DNA of 64,000 nt, taken from Thermodesulfovibrionia bacterium. GTDB lineage: Bacteria; Nitrospirota; Thermodesulfovibrionia; UBA6902. Location: positions 193,481 through 257,480 of the forward strand of contig JAUSMY010000056.1 in NCBI GenBank assembly GCA_030646035.1, given 5' to 3'. The notes below the pieces were generated by a model. That model saw only the letters and a list, made by a program, of their open reading frames with translations. It was not told the origin of the DNA and ran no database searches. The translations under genes and the position numbers were made by a program. Positions 61,346-64,000 of this stretch are shown here, piece by piece (within the stretch, counting starts at the first letter, position 1; each line of letters starts with the position of its first letter).

Positions 61346-61351
61346 ATTTTA
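61346..61351 (-). promoter_or_regulatory. -10 element close to the CinA-like start codon
   Basis: Minus-strand TAAAAT ends 8 nt before ATG 61337; the predicted leader is about two nucleotides. No clear -35 in the A/T-rich upstream region. Confidence 0.4.
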
Positions 61352-61446
61352 CTTCATTTAAATCTAAATATAAATTATTTTCAATCTTATTGCGGTCAAC
61401 ACAACAAAACATAATTAATCAGGGCAATAGAAACATTATCAGTTCC

Positions 61447-61475
61447 TTGACTTAGTTAATTCTAATTGATAAGAT
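61447..61475 (+). promoter_or_regulatory. Sigma-70 promoter of the PilZ gene
   Basis: TTGACT (61447-61452), 17 bp, TAAGAT (61470-61475), about 30 nt before the ATG at 61505, with AAGG upstream of the start. Confidence 0.6.
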
Positions 61476-61504
61476 TTATATAGAAACACTGCAAGGTTAA
61501 AACA

Positions 61505-61798
61505 ATGAAAGAAAGACGGAAGTCATTCAGAAGAACAACCGACATTGATATCGAGTTCAAAGTTACTGAGATACAGTTCAGGCAGAGCACAAAGATCCTT
61601 TCTCGAGGAAAGATAGTTGATATTTCGGATCTTGGTTTTAGTTTGATAACCCATTATCCCCTTGAAAAAGGCCAGGTCATCACGATCAAAGCAGAAAGTC
61701 ACGACGATATACCGAAATTCGGGCTTGCCCAGTGGACAGAACATATTAACGGGGTCTGCAGGGCCGGATTCGGCTACAAGTTCAACAGCGATTTTTAA
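61505..61798 (+). CDS. PilZ domain protein, probable c-di-GMP receptor
   Basis: A 97-aa single-domain PilZ protein. The RxxxR-type motif appears as KERRKSFRR at the N-terminus, and the second motif as KIVDISDLGFSL (D/NxSxxG-like with D in place of the first glycine). Such proteins bind c-di-GMP and alter motility or secretion through partners. It has its own promoter and converges on queC. Confidence 0.88.
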   Translation: MKERRKSFRRTTDIDIEFKVTEIQFRQSTKILSRGKIVDISDLGFSLITHYPLEKGQVITIKAESHDDIPKFGLAQWTEHINGVCRAGFGYKFNSDF

Positions 61799-61803
61799 GT
61801 TCT

Positions 61804-62511
61804 TCAGGCATCTGATAAAGGATCACTTATTCCTGCCTCTTTAAATCCCTTAATTCTCAGCACACAGCTGTCACATCTCAAACACGGCAAATATTTACCG
61901 TTCCTCATTTCAGGATCGTAACAGCTCCATGCAAGAGAATGATCCACGCCAAGTTCAGCGCCTTTCCTTATTATCCCGGCTTTAGTCATATCTATCAGCG
62001 GAACATGAATTTTATATCTTAGACTTCCCTCAACTGAAGCCTTGGTAGCGAGGTTTGCCATATTCTCAAATGCATGGATAAACTCCGGCCTGCAGTCAGG
62101 ATATCCGCTGTAATCAACAGCATTGGCGCCTATAAAGATATCTTCGGAACCTATAACTTCAGCCCAGGCAAGCGCCAATGATAGAAATATGGTATTCCTT
62201 GCCGGAACGTAAGTAACAGGGATTTGGGATTGTGCCTGCTCTTGGCTGTTAACTGCTTTCGGCACTTCCATATCTGAGGTGAGAGCTGACCCGCCTATCT
62301 GTCTCAGGTCAATATCAAGGACAAGATGTTTTCTGACATCAAGCCTCTCTGCGCATAGACGGGCCATGCTAAGCTCAATACTGTGCCTCTGGCCATAGTT
62401 AAATGTTATGGCATAAAGGTCAAACCCAAGAGCCTTTGCGATATACAAGGTTGTCGTGGAATCAATGCCGCCGCTTAAAAGAACCACAGCCGGTTTTCTT
62501 TTGCCAGTCAT
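61804..62511 (-). CDS. queC: 7-cyano-7-deazaguanine synthase
   Basis: A 235-aa QueC that converts CDG to preQ0 in queuosine synthesis. The PP-loop [21 protein letters not shown] and the C-terminal zinc-binding cysteines ([21 protein letters not shown]) are intact. It overlaps plsY by 4 bp. No queD or queE is adjacent. Confidence 0.96.
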   Translation of the reverse strand: MTGKRKPAVVLLSGGIDSTTTLYIAKALGFDLYAITFNYGQRHSIELSMARLCAERLDVRKHLVLDIDLRQIGGSALTSDMEVPKAVNSQEQAQSQIPVTYVPARNTIFLSLALAWAEVIGSEDIFIGANAVDYSGYPDCRPEFIHAFENMANLATKASVEGSLRYKIHVPLIDMTKAGIIRKGAELGVDHSLAWSCYDPEMRNGKYLPCLRCDSCVLRIKGFKEAGISDPLSDA

Positions 62512-63128
62512 CCCTTACTGCCGCCTATTTTAGTCTCTGCGCCATTGCAAAGCCTCTTTATATTTGAAGCATGTTTTAAGACAATCATCATAGCAAGTAT
62601 TAAACCAAAAGAAACTTTAATAAATGAAGCGCCTGACAGTGCAAGTATTATCGGCATTACAGAATATGCAGTTATGGCAGAGAGAGAGGAGTATCTGGCA
62701 ATGGCAGCGGTCACCAGCCATATAATGACCATAACTGCCAGGGTTATCGGACTGTAAAAAAGCATAACCCCAAGTCCTGTTGCAACGCCCTTCCCTCCCT
62801 TAAAGGAAAGAAAGACCGGAAAGAGATGTCCGGCCACAACTGCCAGAGCCGCCATCCCGCCCCATAGATCAAAAGAAGAAGAACCACGTTCGCCAAGTAT
62901 AAGATACAGTAAAAAGAAAGGCGCCGCCCCCTTAAGAATGTCACATACAAGCGTAAGAAGCGCGGGTAGTTTGCCAACGCCCCTCAAGACATTGGTCGCC
63001 CCTATATTGCCGCTTCCAGTGCTCCTTATATCTATGCCTTTTGCCTTGCTTATGATAACGCCGAAAGGAATGGAGCCGATAAGGTAAGAGAGCGGGATAA
63101 GAAGGTAAAGATAAATTCTGAGACTCAT
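62508..63128 (-). CDS. plsY: Acyl-phosphate:glycerol-3-phosphate acyltransferase
   Basis: A 206-aa membrane acyltransferase, the first step of phospholipid synthesis with PlsX. Motifs are [29 protein letters not shown] and [15 protein letters not shown]. About five helices. It is contiguous with pgsA (1-bp overlap), giving a phospholipid pair. Confidence 0.96.
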   Translation of the reverse strand: MSLRIYLYLLIPLSYLIGSIPFGVIISKAKGIDIRSTGSGNIGATNVLRGVGKLPALLTLVCDILKGAAPFFLLYLILGERGSSSFDLWGGMAALAVVAGHLFPVFLSFKGGKGVATGLGVMLFYSPITLAVMVIIWLVTAAIARYSSLSAITAYSVMPIILALSGASFIKVSFGLILAMMIVLKHASNIKRLCNGAETKIGGSKG

Positions 63129-63694
63129 TACAGCTTCTTCCAGAATGCCTTAAAATATTGTACTCCGGACACCAGGCCTATTATCATTGCTGCCCAAAGG
63201 AGCGTGATACCGACGCTGTATTCAACAAGGAACTCGAGCGGACCGAAAAAATCATAGCTGATCAATGACCTGTCAAGCAGCAGTATTATTATCGAAGCTA
63301 TCTGCGCGCCGACCTTTATCTTTCCCCCAAGTTCGGCAGGTATCACCAGGTCTTTTGTCAATGCAACCACCCTCAGTCCGGTCACGAGAAATTCCCTGGC
63401 AATGATGACTATGGCTATCCACGCCGGCACAAGCGCCATGTCCACAAGAACGATAAGAGCGGATATGACGAGAAGTTTATCTGCTATCGGGTCAAGCAGT
63501 ATCCCGAGCTTGGTCACCTGCTTTGACCTTCTCGCAATATATCCGTCAAAGAAATCTGTAATAGCGGCAAGCGAAAATATAATGGCGCCCATAAAAGGAT
63601 TCTTCGCCGCAACAAAGACAAAGACCGGGATCACAAATATTCTGCTTAATGTGATGAGAGTGGGTATGTTAATCAATGGACTCGCCTGAGACAT
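63128..63694 (-). CDS. pgsA: CDP-diacylglycerol-glycerol-3-phosphate 3-phosphatidyltransferase
   Basis: A 188-aa CDP-alcohol phosphatidyltransferase that makes phosphatidylglycerol phosphate. The catalytic motif is visible as DFFDGYIARRSKQVTKLGILLDPIADK (D..DG..AR...G..LD...D). An N-terminal NIPTLITLSRIFVIPVFVFV helix is typical of PgsA. It overlaps the kdsC-like gene by 26 bp. Confidence 0.94.
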   Translation of the reverse strand: MSQASPLINIPTLITLSRIFVIPVFVFVAAKNPFMGAIIFSLAAITDFFDGYIARRSKQVTKLGILLDPIADKLLVISALIVLVDMALVPAWIAIVIIAREFLVTGLRVVALTKDLVIPAELGGKIKVGAQIASIIILLLDRSLISYDFFGPLEFLVEYSVGITLLWAAMIIGLVSGVQYFKAFWKKL

Positions 63695-64000
63695 CTTTCC
63701 AGAGGCCCGAAGACTTCAATATTAAGTTGATAAATTCTCTTACAGCGCCTCTCCCGCCGTTTCTGCCTGATATGAAGCCTGCAATCTTTTTGACATCATC
63801 CTCAGCATCTGCCGGCGCAGCGGTCATGCCTGCCCTTTTGAAAAGTTCGATATCAACCGTATCGTCACCCATAAAAGCAACATTCTCGTCGTTGAGACCA
63901 TATTTCTTGAGAAGCCCGTCATAGACATCCGACTTCTTATATACTCCCTGATGTACATCAGTAATGCCGAGCTCCAGCGCCCTTCTTTCCACAACCTTTG
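63669..64000 (-). CDS. kdsC: 3-deoxy-D-manno-octulosonate 8-phosphate phosphatase (partial)
   Basis: The C-terminal about 110 residues of a cap-less HAD phosphatase; the frame runs off the right end of the window. Visible features are KVVERRALELGITDVHQGV, the HAD motif IV segment VAFMGDDTVDIELFKRAG and the KdsC-typical GRGAVREFINLIL tail. KdsC makes free Kdo for lipopolysaccharide, implying a Gram-negative envelope. Confidence 0.92.
   Translation of the reverse strand, partial: KVVERRALELGITDVHQGVYKKSDVYDGLLKKYGLNDENVAFMGDDTVDIELFKRAGMTAAPADAEDDVKKIAGFISGRNGGRGAVREFINLILKSSGLWKDVSGESID

Overview
The window is a dense stretch of bacterial chromosome of intermediate G+C. The gene set (oxygen and superoxide defence built on rubredoxin, flavodiiron protein and superoxide reductase; a two-subunit 2-oxoacid:ferredoxin oxidoreductase; BioW-type pimelate activation; ACR3; PilZ; NtrC-type regulation; a diheme cytochrome) suggests an uncultured anaerobe or microaerophile. 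My best guess is a Nitrospirota/Thermodesulfovibrionia-like or Desulfobacterota-like organism. That is inference from gene content; there is no rRNA gene here to test it.

Layout. 1-4.9 kb: aroQ (partial), M24B peptidase, efp, accB, accC, thiE, cvpA. 4.9-5.6 kb: DUF190 and the fluoride channel crcB. 5.7-6.9 kb: livK with a consensus promoter. 6.9-14.1 kb: an accessory island that separates livK from livHMGF. It holds a DUF433/DUF5615 pair, a small ribbon-helix-helix (RHH) regulator facing a 69-aa protein, a type II restriction-modification system (MvaI/BcnI-like nuclease, Vsr, RHH-fused m5C methyltransferase), two ORF6N genes, a remnant of a radical SAM gene, an intact SplB-like radical SAM gene, and a DUF559 nuclease gene bounded on both sides by copies of a palindrome-rich repeat. 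14.1-17.9 kb: livHMGF. 18-23 kb: nitroreductase, two ferritin-like proteins, korAB, a metallo-beta-lactamase-fold hydrolase. 23-25.6 kb (minus): perR-like regulator, superoxide reductase, flavodiiron protein, rubredoxin, NifU-like protein. 25.7-28 kb: acyP, bioB, bioW, rubredoxin, tRNA-Val. 28.2-34.3 kb: the translation cluster thrS-infC-rpmI-rplT-pheS-pheT, with both synthetases missing an accessory domain. 34.4-43.1 kb: CCA-adding-type enzyme, miaB, arsR-acr3, GIY-YIG, a PhoB/PhoR-like pair, rlmB, a YedE pair. 43.2-48.1 kb: a 1064-aa fusion of a GHMP sugar kinase to a UDP-sugar pyrophosphorylase, then DUF362 and methyltransferase genes. 48.1-54.6 kb: cytochrome, suhB, fxsA, a NodIJ-type ABC exporter, YihY/BrkB, rpoD, a Cys-rich small protein. 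54.9-59.9 kb: an NtrC-type regulator and a 1203-aa multi-PAS kinase. 60-64 kb: methyltransferase, CinA-like protein, PilZ, queC, plsY, pgsA, kdsC (partial).

Four observations stand out. (1) The DUF559 gene sits between two repeat copies that abut its stop codon and lie 10 bp from its start, with a decayed repeat 36 kb away; this looks like a nuclease-plus-palindrome mobile cassette. (2) The kinase/pyrophosphorylase fusion has the reverse domain order of FKP and appears to be a one-protein monosaccharide-to-NDP-sugar salvage enzyme. (3) Several genes have a -10 hexamer ending about 6-8 nt before the start codon and no Shine-Dalgarno, predicting leaderless or near-leaderless mRNAs. (4) The methyltransferase of the restriction system carries an RHH-like N-terminus, and an 8+8-bp inverted repeat spans its promoter and ribosome binding site, suggesting autoregulation.
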